Source: a bacterium ADurb.Bin157 (GTDB lineage: Bacteria > Muiribacteriota > Ozemobacteria > Ozemobacterales > Ozemobacteraceae). Taken from it: DNA of 64,000 bases. The stretch is from positions 1 through 64,000 of the forward strand of contig MWDD01000002.1 of NCBI GenBank assembly GCA_002070375.1, given 5' to 3'. Numbering within the stretch: the stretch's first letter is position 1; each line of letters opens with the position of its first letter. This document shows positions 9,323 through 17,791 of this stretch, in pieces. The notes below the pieces were generated by a model. That model searched no databases. It saw only the letters and a list, made by a program, of their open reading frames with translations, and was not told the origin of the DNA. A program made the translations under genes and the position numbers.

Positions 9323-10999
9323 TCAGTTGTTTTTACTTAATAAGGTTTGTGCAAATGAAAGGCCTTCTGAATCAGTTTTCCCAAGCATTCTGGCTATTTC
9401 TTCAACTCTTTCTTGCCCTTCAACCTTGGTGATGTTTATGCGCGTTTGGTTATCTGTTATGGTTTTGCTTACCATAAAGTGATAGCTTCCTTCTTTGGCA
9501 ATTTGGTGCAAGTGCGTAACCAGCAAAACTTGCTTTTCTTTGCCCAGTTTGTTAAGGCTTTCGGCCACAGCTTCCGCTGTTTTGCCGCCAATGCCCGTAT
9601 CAATTTCGTCGAAGATAAGTGTCGGAAGTGCGTCACAAGTCGCTAACACCTTTTTTATTGCAAGGGCAACCCTTGACAGTTCGCCCCCCGATGCAATTTT
9701 TCTTAACGGGCCGCCCGGAGCGCCGGGGTTTAGGGAAACATAAAATTCGATGTTTTCAGCACCATCTGAAGTGGGCTCGGTTTTTTCGGTCTTAGCTTCA
9801 AATACCGAAGAGTTAAAGCCAAGTGAGGCCATTTCTGCCGAAACTTTTTCGTTTAAACTCTTTGCGAGCATTTCGCGCTCGTCCGAAATTTCTGAAAGCA
9901 AAGATTTATATGTTTTGTCAATTTCTGTGAGAGCCTTTTTAAGTTTGTCTTTTGTTTGATCGGGCTGCATTAAGTCTTCAAGTTCCGCGTTAACTTTCTG
10001 CTTAAGTTCAAACAAGCCTTTAAAGTCGCAACTCTGTTTTCTGCAAACTCTCGAAATGTCTGCAAGTCTTGCTTGAACCTCATAAAGGCGATCAGGGTTT
10101 AAATCAGTTTCGTCTGCTTTATATTCTAAGTCAGTTTGCAATGCTTTTAGCTCATAATAAAGACTGCCTGTTCTTTCGCTTAAATCATTTAATGTTTTAT
10201 CGTAATCCGAGATCTTTCTTAAGCTTTCAAATGCCTTATAAAGTTTGCTGACAGCACCACCTTCGTCTTCATTGTCAGATAACATTGAGGTTGCGGCACG
10301 CAAATTTGATAAAATCTGTTCTGAATGAGATAAAAGTTTGGATTCCTCTTTCAGCTCTTCTTCTTCGTTTTCGTTAAGCAAATTAAGGCTCATAATATCT
10401 TTTAATATGGCCTCAAGTTCTTCTATTCTGTCGGCTGACCTTGAGTTCTTTGATTCTAATTCTGAGAGTTGTTTGATGATCTGCTGTCTTTTCTTGTGCG
10501 TGGCTTTCAATTCGAGCAAATTATTCTTATGGGTTTCTGATCCTGTTCTGTCAAGAAGCTGCCTCTGCGTATCAGGGTCTAACAATGTTTGGTGCTCGTT
10601 TTGACCGTGTATCTCCATTAGATATGGGCCGATTTCTTTTAAAACGGATGCGGTTGACATGATGCCGTTAACAAAAACTCTTCCATTGCCTTCGTCCTTA
10701 AATGTTCGTGATACCGAAAGCAGGTTGGGATCATCTTCATTTAAAAGCCCGGTTTCTTGAAGTTTGTTTTTTAAAGGGATCAAATTTTTAATATCAAATT
10801 CGGCTTGAATTTTAGCTGTGTTTTCGCCGGGCATTACTATTCCCGGGCGTGATTTTTTGCCCAAGATTAATTTGACCGCTTCAAGCATAATGCTTTTTCC
10901 GGCTCCGGTTTCACCGGTTATAACATTTAAGCCTTGTGAAAATGAGAGGCCGGCATTTTTCATGAAAAGAAAGTTTTCGAGCTGCAGCTCTTTAATCAT
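9323..10999 (-). CDS. recN: DNA repair protein RecN
   Basis: SMC-like ATPase that acts at DNA double-strand breaks. All signature parts are present in order: Walker A GETGAGKS near residue 30, a long coiled-coil middle (roughly 150-370), the ABC signature ASGGELSRVALAIK, and Walker B TLIFDEIDTGIGG followed by the H-loop LLVTHLHQIA. At 558 residues it is a normal full-length RecN. The start is preceded by AAGGGAAAAC. It is transcribed alone from its own promoter, divergent from the TPR gene. Confidence 0.95.
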   Translation of the reverse strand: MIKELQLENFLFMKNAGLSFSQGLNVITGETGAGKSIMLEAVKLILGKKSRPGIVMPGENTAKIQAEFDIKNLIPLKNKLQETGLLNEDDPNLLSVSRTFKDEGNGRVFVNGIMSTASVLKEIGPYLMEIHGQNEHQTLLDPDTQRQLLDRTGSETHKNNLLELKATHKKRQQIIKQLSELESKNSRSADRIEELEAILKDIMSLNLLNENEEEELKEESKLLSHSEQILSNLRAATSMLSDNEDEGGAVSKLYKAFESLRKISDYDKTLNDLSERTGSLYYELKALQTDLEYKADETDLNPDRLYEVQARLADISRVCRKQSCDFKGLFELKQKVNAELEDLMQPDQTKDKLKKALTEIDKTYKSLLSEISDEREMLAKSLNEKVSAEMASLGFNSSVFEAKTEKTEPTSDGAENIEFYVSLNPGAPGGPLRKIASGGELSRVALAIKKVLATCDALPTLIFDEIDTGIGGKTAEAVAESLNKLGKEKQVLLVTHLHQIAKEGSYHFMVSKTITDNQTRINITKVEGQERVEEIARMLGKTDSEGLSFAQTLLSKNN

Positions 11000-11038
11000 T
11001 TCTGTTTTCCCTTATTTTTGAGCGTATATTCAATCATT

Positions 11039-11079
11039 GATAATGAGCGAATTTTATCTTAATTAAAAAAGCAGGTCAA
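11039..11079 (-). promoter_or_regulatory. recN promoter with overlapping inverted repeat
   Basis: On the minus strand TTGACC (11079-11074), a 17-base spacer and TAAAAT (11056-11051) make a near-consensus sigma-70 promoter, with +1 expected at about 11044. An inverted repeat GATAA-N10-TTATC (11039-11058) covers the -10 and the start point, where a repressor would bind. recN is LexA-controlled in several bacteria, but this repeat is not a known LexA box that I recognise. Confidence 0.55.
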
Positions 11080-11100
11080 GCGTAAAGATATAAAAAACTA

Positions 11101-11128
11101 TTGTATGTTGCCTGTTTTATTGTATACT
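11101..11128 (+). promoter_or_regulatory. promoter of the TPR/pseudopilin operon, probably near-leaderless
   Basis: TTGTAT (11101-11106), a 16-base spacer and TATACT (11123-11128) lie directly before the ATG at 11137. Predicted +1 is about 11135, leaving almost no leader; there is no room for a Shine-Dalgarno. Confidence 0.4.
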
Positions 11129-11136
11129 ACAGAAGT

Positions 11137-11970
11137 ATGACTTATTCAAATGATGAAATAATTAAAAAAGCGAATAATTGTCTTAAAAAAGGTATAAACC
11201 CCGCTAGTGCCGAGGTTGCATTAGGTGTTGCTTATTTTGAAAAAGGCTCATTGGAAAAAGCGCTTACTCATTATTTAAAGGCCCTCGAAATCAATGAGGC
11301 TTGCGCAGAAGCACATGCGGGGCTTGGCATGAGTTATGCCCGATTAGGCAAGAGCGATAAAGTTATTATGCATCTTGAAACAGCTCTTAAACTAAGCCCG
11401 GATTGCGGTTTGATTGCAAATTGGATAGCCGATGCTTATTACGATATCGGAGACTTAGATAAAGCAATTTCTTTTTATTCTGAAGCATTAAAACTGGATT
11501 CTGCGGATAATAACGCTCAAAATGATATGGCCGACGCATATCGTTTGAAGGGTGACCATAAAACAGCTCTTGAAATGTATGATCGAGCTTTGGCAATTGA
11601 TCCCGGTGATACAAACGCCTTATTAGAAAAAGCTCAGTGTTTGGTTCAGTTAAAAGAGCCTGAAAAAGCTTTAATTACTCTTCGTGAGCTAATTACCAAT
11701 TTTCCTGAAAGTCGCGATGCTGCTGCAGCCATGGTTGTTTGCGCTGCTATTTTGGGTAAATTGGGCAGGCAAAACGATGCTTACATATGGTTTACAAAAT
11801 CATTAGAATTTTTTCCTTATAACAGAATGGTTCTTTTTCAAGCCGCAATATGCGCTTATAGGCTCAATAAACTACATGACGGAATAGGGTTTGTTCAGCG
11901 AATACTACAAATGAATCCTTCTGATGAAAGAGCCAAGTCGCTTTTAAAAAAACTTAATTCAAAAAAATAA
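11137..11970 (+). CDS. TPR-repeat protein
   Basis: 277 residues made almost entirely of tetratricopeptide repeats (about six to seven units, e.g. AEAHAGLGMSYARLGKSDK, then ADAYYDIGDLDKAISFYSEAL), a protein-protein interaction scaffold. I chose the ATG at 11137 over an in-frame TTG at 11101, because the TTG lies in the promoter and the residues between do not fit the repeats. There is no signal peptide, so it is probably cytoplasmic. It opens a plus-strand series running through the envelope protein, sigma factor and prepilins to the terminator at 17.6 kb. TPR proteins such as PilF/PilW often serve pilus assembly, but that role here is inference. Confidence 0.8.
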   Translation: MTYSNDEIIKKANNCLKKGINPASAEVALGVAYFEKGSLEKALTHYLKALEINEACAEAHAGLGMSYARLGKSDKVIMHLETALKLSPDCGLIANWIADAYYDIGDLDKAISFYSEALKLDSADNNAQNDMADAYRLKGDHKTALEMYDRALAIDPGDTNALLEKAQCLVQLKEPEKALITLRELITNFPESRDAAAAMVVCAAILGKLGRQNDAYIWFTKSLEFFPYNRMVLFQAAICAYRLNKLHDGIGFVQRILQMNPSDERAKSLLKKLNSKK

Positions 11971-12005
11971 GTATGTGTAAAAAAAAAAAGAAAGAGATTT
12001 TGCAG

Positions 12006-14327
12006 ATGAGTTTAAACTTACAACGAAAAAATAGCGGAATGCTGTTACTTGTTGTTATTGGTGTAATAGGTGTTGCTTTTATTATTTTTATTTCGATGGT
12101 CGACAGAGTGCGACAAGAAAGTGCCGTAACAAATCGCGTTGCAATAAACGAACGTTTATACCAAGTATCTTCGGCTATTGGGCGTTTAGCAATCAAAAAA
12201 ATTCAGAAAAAATTTGAATTGCGTGAATCGGGGTTCGGAAAAGAAATATTTGATTCGGCAGGCAAAACGGGCGTTGTCATGAAAGGCTCGCTAACTTCGG
12301 AGTTGAATGGCACTGTCTCGGGCATTGATATCATAGATGATCTGATTAAAGGGTTTAAAGATGAGTGGGGCGATGCCGGAAAACTTGAGTTTTCGGCTGA
12401 CTACAGTGTTGAGCTCATTAAAGACAGCTTTGATTTGCCTTTTATCGGGTTTACGGGCGAAAAGAAGAACCGTGAGAGCAAAGGGTATATTGACGTTACA
12501 GTAACCGCTACTCATAACAAGGTAACCAAGAAGTTTACAATCAGAAAAGAATTTTATTTGCTAAGGCTTTTACCTGCGCCGTTTTACAGATTCACGCTTT
12601 TTTCTAAGAGCGGTGCAGACTTAAAAGATGAGGTTGCAAACAATAGTGAAGTAGACGGCACCGGTAAAATTGTCGCCGGTAAATTGCCTTTTGTCTGCAT
12701 AAACAGAATGTTTGATAAGGCCAAGAAGAAAACCTTTGATTATAGTGAGCCTGCTTTTTCAGCCACCGGAGAGAATAATTTTGTTAAAAACGGTTGGATA
12801 TACATGGGCGGACAGGGCAGATATGTTAATTCTCAAAATGAAAAGGGGCTTATACTTAATATTCCCACCGGCCTTGGCGATGATAATTTAACAAGTAAAT
12901 TCGGAGAGCATTTTCATTTTTATTTTCAAGAAAAATCAGAAGGATGGGTTGTTTATGAGCCTTTCAGCAATCCACTGCAAAATTTGGGCTTTGACTCGAA
13001 AAATGAAATAGATTTTGTATATGTTGATTACGGGGTATTTAGAGGAATTGACAATATTAATTTCCCCCCTGAATCAAGTTATAACCTTTTCAAAAACGCA
13101 TTTGCCGGTTATGATTCCGTATTTAAAAGCAGAAACGGGATTACTTGTTTTAATTCATCAAATGCGGTCTGGAGCGGAAGCTCAATGAGATTGTTCGGAA
13201 CAATTAAGAATTGTACGCCAACCATCGTTTTTGGTCCGGTAAGAAGGCGTTATGTGCGAACTTTTGGTCTTATTTTTACTTGGAAAGGTGTAAGTCGAGT
13301 TTATGCCATAGCTTTAAAAAGTGAGGACAGCTTTAAAAAAGATATATATACTGTTGTTCCCGGCACCGAATATGTGTCTAGCGAAATTAAAAACTGGCTT
13401 ACCAATAAGTATGGTGACTATGATTACGCAGCATATGACGACTTTGGAAAAAAATTCACCGATAATTTAGGAAAGGGTTCGTTTCCTAAATATGTTGATA
13501 TGGTGCCTCAAGTTTTGGATTATGAACCATACAATCAGGCTTTGCATAATTTATGCGAGCCCACCGGGACCGATAAGTCGTGGCAAGAGGTTGTCGGAAA
13601 AGTTGATGGAACCTATATGCCTTCGCCTGCAAAACGTGATGAACTTTTGCAGGCCGATTATAAGTTTAACAACGATGTTAATTTGCACTATAACGGCAGT
13701 ATCGAAGCTTTAGAAGTCTCTTCCGATTACCTTAAAGATCGTGTTACTTATTTAATTCCAAAAGAAGGAAAATCTGCTACTTCTTTAAAAAAATGCCAGT
13801 TTTTCCAAGATACTTTTGTTGAACAAGACGACAAGAAAAATAATCAGTTGTTTTTAAATCAAATTGTTGAGTTTGAGGGAGATTTAATAATTGATCAAGA
13901 CTTAATTGTTCAAAAGGGCGGAATTATAATTTGCGACGGAAATATAACCGTTAACGCCTCTATTAAGAATCCTTATCTTGAGAAGCCCGGTGCGGCAGAT
14001 GCGGACAATTTTGGTTGGTTAAGTCTTGTTTCCAGAAAAGGGAACATAGAGTTTAAGAGTAACGCCGGAAAAAAATTGGACTCAGATGCTACCGTTCCGC
14101 AAATTCACGGGTTTTTTATTGCTAAAAAAAATGTCGTAGTTGACAGTAGACTGCATATCATAGGCGGAGTTGCAACGGACCGAATGGAGAGTCTTGTTGA
14201 AAAGGGCTGCGTTATACAATGGGGATTTCACCCGGAAGAAATCTCAGAAGACAAAGACTTGTCTTTGCGCGATTATTATGGTCTTGCCATTGGCCCTCGC
14301 GACATAGAAATAATTACAGAGGATTAG
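12006..14327 (+). CDS. PilX-like membrane-anchored envelope protein
   Basis: 773 residues, unrecognised at family level. The N-terminus (MSLNLQRKNSGMLLLVVIG...) has a short basic stretch followed by one hydrophobic helix at about residues 11-32, the layout of PilX-type minor pilins and other N-in anchored proteins. No clear prepilin peptidase glycine-F-x-x-x-E motif is visible. The rest is a long, probably periplasmic region rich in beta-type sequence. Near the C-terminus, FEGDLIIDQDLIVQKGG followed by ICDGNITVNASI resembles stacked bactofilin-like or beta-helix turns. The ATG at 12006 has AAAGAG upstream; an in-frame ATG at 11973 would add a lysine-only tail. Its place ahead of a sigma/anti-sigma pair and two prepilins suggests a pilus or secretion role. 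Confidence 0.6.
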   Translation: MSLNLQRKNSGMLLLVVIGVIGVAFIIFISMVDRVRQESAVTNRVAINERLYQVSSAIGRLAIKKIQKKFELRESGFGKEIFDSAGKTGVVMKGSLTSELNGTVSGIDIIDDLIKGFKDEWGDAGKLEFSADYSVELIKDSFDLPFIGFTGEKKNRESKGYIDVTVTATHNKVTKKFTIRKEFYLLRLLPAPFYRFTLFSKSGADLKDEVANNSEVDGTGKIVAGKLPFVCINRMFDKAKKKTFDYSEPAFSATGENNFVKNGWIYMGGQGRYVNSQNEKGLILNIPTGLGDDNLTSKFGEHFHFYFQEKSEGWVVYEPFSNPLQNLGFDSKNEIDFVYVDYGVFRGIDNINFPPESSYNLFKNAFAGYDSVFKSRNGITCFNSSNAVWSGSSMRLFGTIKNCTPTIVFGPVRRRYVRTFGLIFTWKGVSRVYAIALKSEDSFKKDIYTVVPGTEYVSSEIKNWLTNKYGDYDYAAYDDFGKKFTDNLGKGSFPKYVDMVPQVLDYEPYNQALHNLCEPTGTDKSWQEVVGKVDGTYMPSPAKRDELLQADYKFNNDVNLHYNGSIEALEVSSDYLKDRVTYLIPKEGKSATSLKKCQFFQDTFVEQDDKKNNQLFLNQIVEFEGDLIIDQDLIVQKGGIIICDGNITVNASIKNPYLEKPGAADADNFGWLSLVSRKGNIEFKSNAGKKLDSDATVPQIHGFFIAKKNVVVDSRLHIIGGVATDRMESLVEKGCVIQWGFHPEEISEDKDLSLRDYYGLAIGPRDIEIITED

Positions 14328-14367
14328 AATATTTTTAAACTTTTTTAAATCTATTCGGTATATATAA

Positions 14368-14946
14368 ATGAGCAGGCAGGAAAAAAGTGATGTTGAGCTT
14401 ATAAAACTTGTGCTTAGCGGAGAATGCGAAGCATACTCTGTTCTGGTACAAAGATACGAAAAGCTTGTTTTCAGTTTTTTGCTGTCTCGAATGAATTCTA
14501 TTCAGGACATCGAAGATGTTGTTCAAGATGCTTTCGTTAAAGCTTACAAGCATTTGGCAAGCTTTGATTGCGAACGTAAATTTTCGGCTTGGCTGTTGAC
14601 TATCGCACGGAATATAATGATCGACAGTCGTCGCAAGTTGAGCAGAGATTTACCTTCAACCGACTTGGTTATTGATATACTATTAACTGATTCGGCGAAA
14701 GAGGAAAGTGAACAGCCGGCAGATATTCTGATTAGACGTGAGCGATTTCGCAAAATTCTGATGCTGATTCGAGAATTGCCCGAAGAATTTAAAACGCCTT
14801 TCCTTTTGCGAGTTGTTAACGAGATGAGTTACCAAGACATCGCAGATTCAATTGGGATTCCGCTTCAAACGGTCAAAAACAGAATTTTTAAAGCCAGAAC
14901 TTTACTCAGAGAAAAAAGGGAAAAAAAAGATGAAATGCCCAACTAA
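14368..14946 (+). CDS. ECF-type RNA polymerase sigma factor
   Basis: 192 residues with the two ECF domains. Region 2 is at about 20-90, with DVVQDAFVKAYKHLASFD and FSAWLLTIARNIMIDSRRK. Region 4 is at about 130-185, with EMSYQDIADSIGIPLQTVKNRIFKARTLL, a helix-turn-helix. No Shine-Dalgarno precedes the ATG (AT-rich TATATATAA only), so translation may be leaderless or coupled. The anti-sigma gene overlaps its 3' end by 17 bases. Its position inside a pseudopilin gene series suggests it controls envelope or pilus genes; the target promoters are not identified. Confidence 0.9.
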   Translation: MSRQEKSDVELIKLVLSGECEAYSVLVQRYEKLVFSFLLSRMNSIQDIEDVVQDAFVKAYKHLASFDCERKFSAWLLTIARNIMIDSRRKLSRDLPSTDLVIDILLTDSAKEESEQPADILIRRERFRKILMLIRELPEEFKTPFLLRVVNEMSYQDIADSIGIPLQTVKNRIFKARTLLREKREKKDEMPN

Positions 14947-15988
14947 GGAAAAATTGATTCTTTACGTGGAAGCCCTTATATCAGAAGATGAGTCTTTGGG
15001 TAACGAGTATTCTGCAAAAGAATTTGAGAACCATCTTAAAACTTGTAAGACTTGCTCGGCTTTTGTTAATTCTATTGTTGAAGATGATAAAATATTGAAA
15101 GAAGACACGGGCAAGTTGTTTGAACGACATTCGCAGGCTAGTGCAATCATGGAAAAGGTTCGTGGAATACCGTTGTCTAAAGAGAGTCATTCAACATTGC
15201 CGCACGAATTTGTTAGGCTGTTTTTTAAATGGTTTTTCCCTTCTTTGGCGATATTTTTGATTGCGATTATGTCTTTCATGCTGTTCTCTTCAAAAGAAGA
15301 TAAAATTCGTAAAACTGTCACACTTGTTTCATTAAGAGCCGTTGACTCAGATTCATACTATAACGGTGAACCCTTTTTGGGGCCCGTTTTTGATAAAGTA
15401 GAGATTAATGAATTGTCTGCATTTGACTTAAATGGCAAATTCAGAATGACTTTGGAAAGTGATTCTCTGTCTGAACTGGATATAGTTGGCAGTATGACCG
15501 TTAAAGTTGATACTAACTCCTTTTTGAGTTTTGAAGGCCGAGATATAAATATTGAACTTATTACAGGGCGCGAGTTGCCTTTGTCGGTAAACGGAGCATC
15601 GAAACTTCTAAACAAAGAGCATAACATTAAAATAGAACTCAACCCTGAAAGGTCTCAAGTATCATCCGATATTCGTAAAATTGATGATATTTCTGTAGAC
15701 GCCAACGTTAAGACGAGCACAAAGGCACTTATACCAACTATCGACAACACACTTCCCGAAAAATTGCCTTCTTATAAGAATGAAACAGAGGAAGAAAAAG
15801 AAAAGTTCGGGGCAAAATTGAAGTTTAGACTGCGAAGTTTGCCCGAGGCTATTTATATCAAACCAGAAGAAATTAACCCAGAGAGCGTTGACGTTTCGAA
15901 CGATTCATCATACCATAATGATAAGAGTGCTTTAACAGAAGAAAGTTATGAACCTTTTGATGGCAAAGCCTTTAAATATAAGGACTGA
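14930..15988 (+). CDS. zinc-finger anti-sigma factor, membrane-anchored
   Basis: 352 residues. The N-terminal domain has the H-x3-C-x2-C pattern HLKTCKTC of ZAS anti-sigma factors, which bind and hold ECF sigma factors at the membrane. One transmembrane helix (about 103-123, SLAIFLIAIMSFMLF) follows. The long outer part has a FecR-like stretch (SMTVKVDTNSFLSFEGRDI) and an acidic tail. I placed the start at the ATG within the sigma gene (MKCPTKEKL), which has GGG in an A-rich ribosome site. Overlap with the sigma gene and co-orientation support a functional pair. Confidence 0.82.
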   Translation: MKCPTKEKLILYVEALISEDESLGNEYSAKEFENHLKTCKTCSAFVNSIVEDDKILKEDTGKLFERHSQASAIMEKVRGIPLSKESHSTLPHEFVRLFFKWFFPSLAIFLIAIMSFMLFSSKEDKIRKTVTLVSLRAVDSDSYYNGEPFLGPVFDKVEINELSAFDLNGKFRMTLESDSLSELDIVGSMTVKVDTNSFLSFEGRDINIELITGRELPLSVNGASKLLNKEHNIKIELNPERSQVSSDIRKIDDISVDANVKTSTKALIPTIDNTLPEKLPSYKNETEEEKEKFGAKLKFRLRSLPEAIYIKPEEINPESVDVSNDSSYHNDKSALTEESYEPFDGKAFKYKD

Positions 15989-15990
15989 AA

Positions 15991-16518
15991 ATGACTGTAC
16001 CCGCGTCTGTTCGGCAAGCCTTTACAATGATTGAAGTTGTGGTAGCTATAATGGTTATTGCAATGGCGTTTGTGCCGATGTTGAATTTGTTTAAGTTTGG
16101 CAGTCAAGGAACCGTTAACAATGTTAATGAGGTGACTGCAACCAATTATGCCTCTGATTTAGTGAACTTTGTCAGAGAAATTCAGCATTATAAACTTGAA
16201 GAAGCGGTGAAAGACAAGATTGAATTAAAGACTGATGCGGAGATCAAAGATTTTTTTGCGAACAAGCTTAAGCTAAACCCGCCGCCTGCGGTAGAAGAAC
16301 CTTTTGAGCGAAGTATAGAATTGAAAAGGTATGACGGCAAAGTAAAAAAGGGTGGCGGTATTCTCGGAGCTATCGGAGCCTGGATAGGCGAGGCGATTGC
16401 TGCATATGAGAAGCGACAGGCTATAAGCAGCTATCTTTTTTCTGTAACTGTAAGTTTTCCAAGGCCCACAAAAGCCGGAAGAGACAAAGTGAGGCTTTTC
16501 TCTATGGTGGTGGAATAA
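15991..16518 (+). CDS. prepilin-type pseudopilin
   Basis: 175 residues with a type IV prepilin N-terminus: QAFTMIEVVVAIMVIAMAF, where cleavage by the prepilin peptidase would fall before the F of FTMIE and the conserved glutamate is at +5. In this protein the residue before the cleavage site is alanine and not the usual glycine. The remainder is a polar C-terminal domain with a glycine-rich patch (GGGILGAIGAWIGEAIA). It starts two bases after the anti-sigma stop and its stop abuts the next pseudopilin gene. A minor subunit of a pilus or type II secretion pseudopilus is likely. Confidence 0.8.
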   Translation: MTVPASVRQAFTMIEVVVAIMVIAMAFVPMLNLFKFGSQGTVNNVNEVTATNYASDLVNFVREIQHYKLEEAVKDKIELKTDAEIKDFFANKLKLNPPPAVEEPFERSIELKRYDGKVKKGGGILGAIGAWIGEAIAAYEKRQAISSYLFSVTVSFPRPTKAGRDKVRLFSMVVE

Positions 16519-17123
16519 TGAACAAAACAGAAAAAAGGCATGGCTTTTCTATGACCGAGATAATGGTAATAATTGTCATAGTAAGTATTATAGCTACGAG
16601 TGCTTATAAGATCATGTCAACAGTATTTTCGCATTTCACTAAAAGTCAGACGAAGTTGACTAACCTTAGAATGGCTAACGTTGTAATTGAATGGATCAAA
16701 TCTGATGTGAGGGCAAGCGTTATCCCCTCGAGCGATGAAGAACAGCCCAAAATTGAAGAAACTACGTGCACCTTTTGCATAACAGACAATAAAGGTGAAA
16801 ACAGCAGGTCAATGGTAGAATACGTGTTTAAAGACAACTCTGTAACAAGAACCTATAAAGGGCAAACACGAAATCTTACCGGTAAAGTTCAGATTACAGA
16901 CATGAAATTTGCTGAGGTGCTTGATGAAAAAACTAAAAGTAAAGCCTTGTTGATAACCATAAAAGTTGACAGAGACAAAGAGCTAGAGGATAGAACTGAT
17001 TCTCAAAAAATGAATGTTGTTCAGTTAGAGACTATTTTGTATCCGAAATTTTACGAAGAATGCTTATCTGTCGAGGAAAAGTATTGGAACAGTGCCAGGC
17101 GAAATGCCACAGGAGGGGTATAA
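16518..17123 (+). CDS. prepilin-type pseudopilin
   Basis: 201 residues. The N-terminus MNKTEKRHGFSMTEIMVIIVIVSIIATS is a classical prepilin: short basic leader, glycine before the cleavage site, F at +1, glutamate at +5, then a hydrophobic helix. The globular part resembles GspJ-like minor pseudopilins in length. It starts at the last base of the preceding stop region, and its own stop overlaps the ATG of the LysM gene (TAATG), so the three genes are translationally coupled. Confidence 0.85.
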   Translation: MNKTEKRHGFSMTEIMVIIVIVSIIATSAYKIMSTVFSHFTKSQTKLTNLRMANVVIEWIKSDVRASVIPSSDEEQPKIEETTCTFCITDNKGENSRSMVEYVFKDNSVTRTYKGQTRNLTGKVQITDMKFAEVLDEKTKSKALLITIKVDRDKELEDRTDSQKMNVVQLETILYPKFYEECLSVEEKYWNSARRNATGGV

Positions 17124-17587
17124 TGAAAAAATCTGCCTTTTTGTTAATTGCAATGATCGTTATTTCTGCAGCATCTCTCGATGCCAAAACTCATACCATA
17201 AAAACAGGTGACACATTATGGGATTTAGCTGCTTCAAATTACGGAGACCCGACTCTATACAGCGTATTGTTAGAGGTGAACGGAATAACAAATCCGCGCA
17301 CTATTCTAAATGGTACGGTTATAATTATTCCCGATAAAAGCACAATGGTTCGTATTGCAAATGAAACAGACCAAAGCAAGCGAAAAAGCTTGATAAAAAC
17401 TGCCACCGGCAACCAGGGTAATTCACAAGAATCAGGGATTACAAACCCAAATACCAGCAATCAAGCCAAAGATCAGGTTTCTCGAAAAAGAACAAAGCTT
17501 AGTGAACAAGATTTATCATTTAAGAATGTTCTTGACGGCCCGAATACAACCGCCGACACTTTGATTAAGGTAGACGAAAGCAAATAA
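17123..17587 (+). CDS. secreted LysM-domain protein
   Basis: 154 residues. Signal peptide at 1-20 (KKSAFLLIAMIVISAASLDA), then one LysM peptidoglycan-binding domain at about 22-70 (HTIKTGDTLWDLAASNYGDP... NGTVIIIPD), then a polar, probably disordered tail. LysM proteins such as FimV or TsaP tie pili or secretins to the cell wall. Here the gene is coupled to two prepilin genes (TAATG overlap, strong AGGAGG site), so a wall anchor for that machine is a reasonable inference. It is the last gene before a strong terminator. Confidence 0.85.
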   Translation: MKKSAFLLIAMIVISAASLDAKTHTIKTGDTLWDLAASNYGDPTLYSVLLEVNGITNPRTILNGTVIIIPDKSTMVRIANETDQSKRKSLIKTATGNQGNSQESGITNPNTSNQAKDQVSRKRTKLSEQDLSFKNVLDGPNTTADTLIKVDESK

Positions 17588-17601
17588 GAACTACGTCGGC
17601 T

Positions 17602-17637
17602 AAAAAGGTAATATGAATTTATTCATATTACCTTTTT
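17602..17637 (+). terminator. strong rho-independent terminator
   Basis: Perfect 16-base inverted repeat: AAAAAGGTAATATGAA (17602-17617), loop TTTA, TTCATATTACCTTTTT (17622-17637), ending in a T run. It closes the TPR-to-LysM gene series and isolates it from the glutamate mutase operon. The A/T tracts on both sides would allow function in either direction. Confidence 0.88.
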
Positions 17638-17647
17638 GCTATTAATG

Positions 17648-17676
17648 TTGACTTTTATTTTTATGAAATGTATTCT
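17648..17676 (+). promoter_or_regulatory. promoter of the glutamate mutase operon
   Basis: TTGACT (17648-17653), 17-base spacer, TATTCT (17671-17676). Predicted +1 is near 17683, giving a leader of about 109 bases before glmS. The leader holds near-repeats TTTTACGGTTTTAT (17716) and TTTTACCGGTTTAT (17757) and a doubled GACTGT (17737 and 17747), which might be operator sites. Confidence 0.55.
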
Positions 17677-17791
17677 AAAAACTGTTTGGGACTATATAAT
17701 TAAAACTCGATAGGCTTTTACGGTTTTATAATGTGTGACTGTTTAAGACTGTAATGTTTTACCGGTTTATCGATAATCAAGGAAATAAATT

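Noticed and set aside
9311..9340. GTAAAA/TTTTTAC as a bidirectional terminator between the permease gene and recN
   Set aside because: Six weak A/T pairs with no GC core; not convincing as a terminator.
17727..17732. Perfect TATAAT in the glm leader as an alternative promoter
   Set aside because: No -35 element at the right distance (AACTCG); the TTGACT/TATTCT pair upstream is better.
17683..17791. Cobalamin riboswitch in the glm leader
   Set aside because: The leader is too short for the aptamer and contains no recognisable B12 box.
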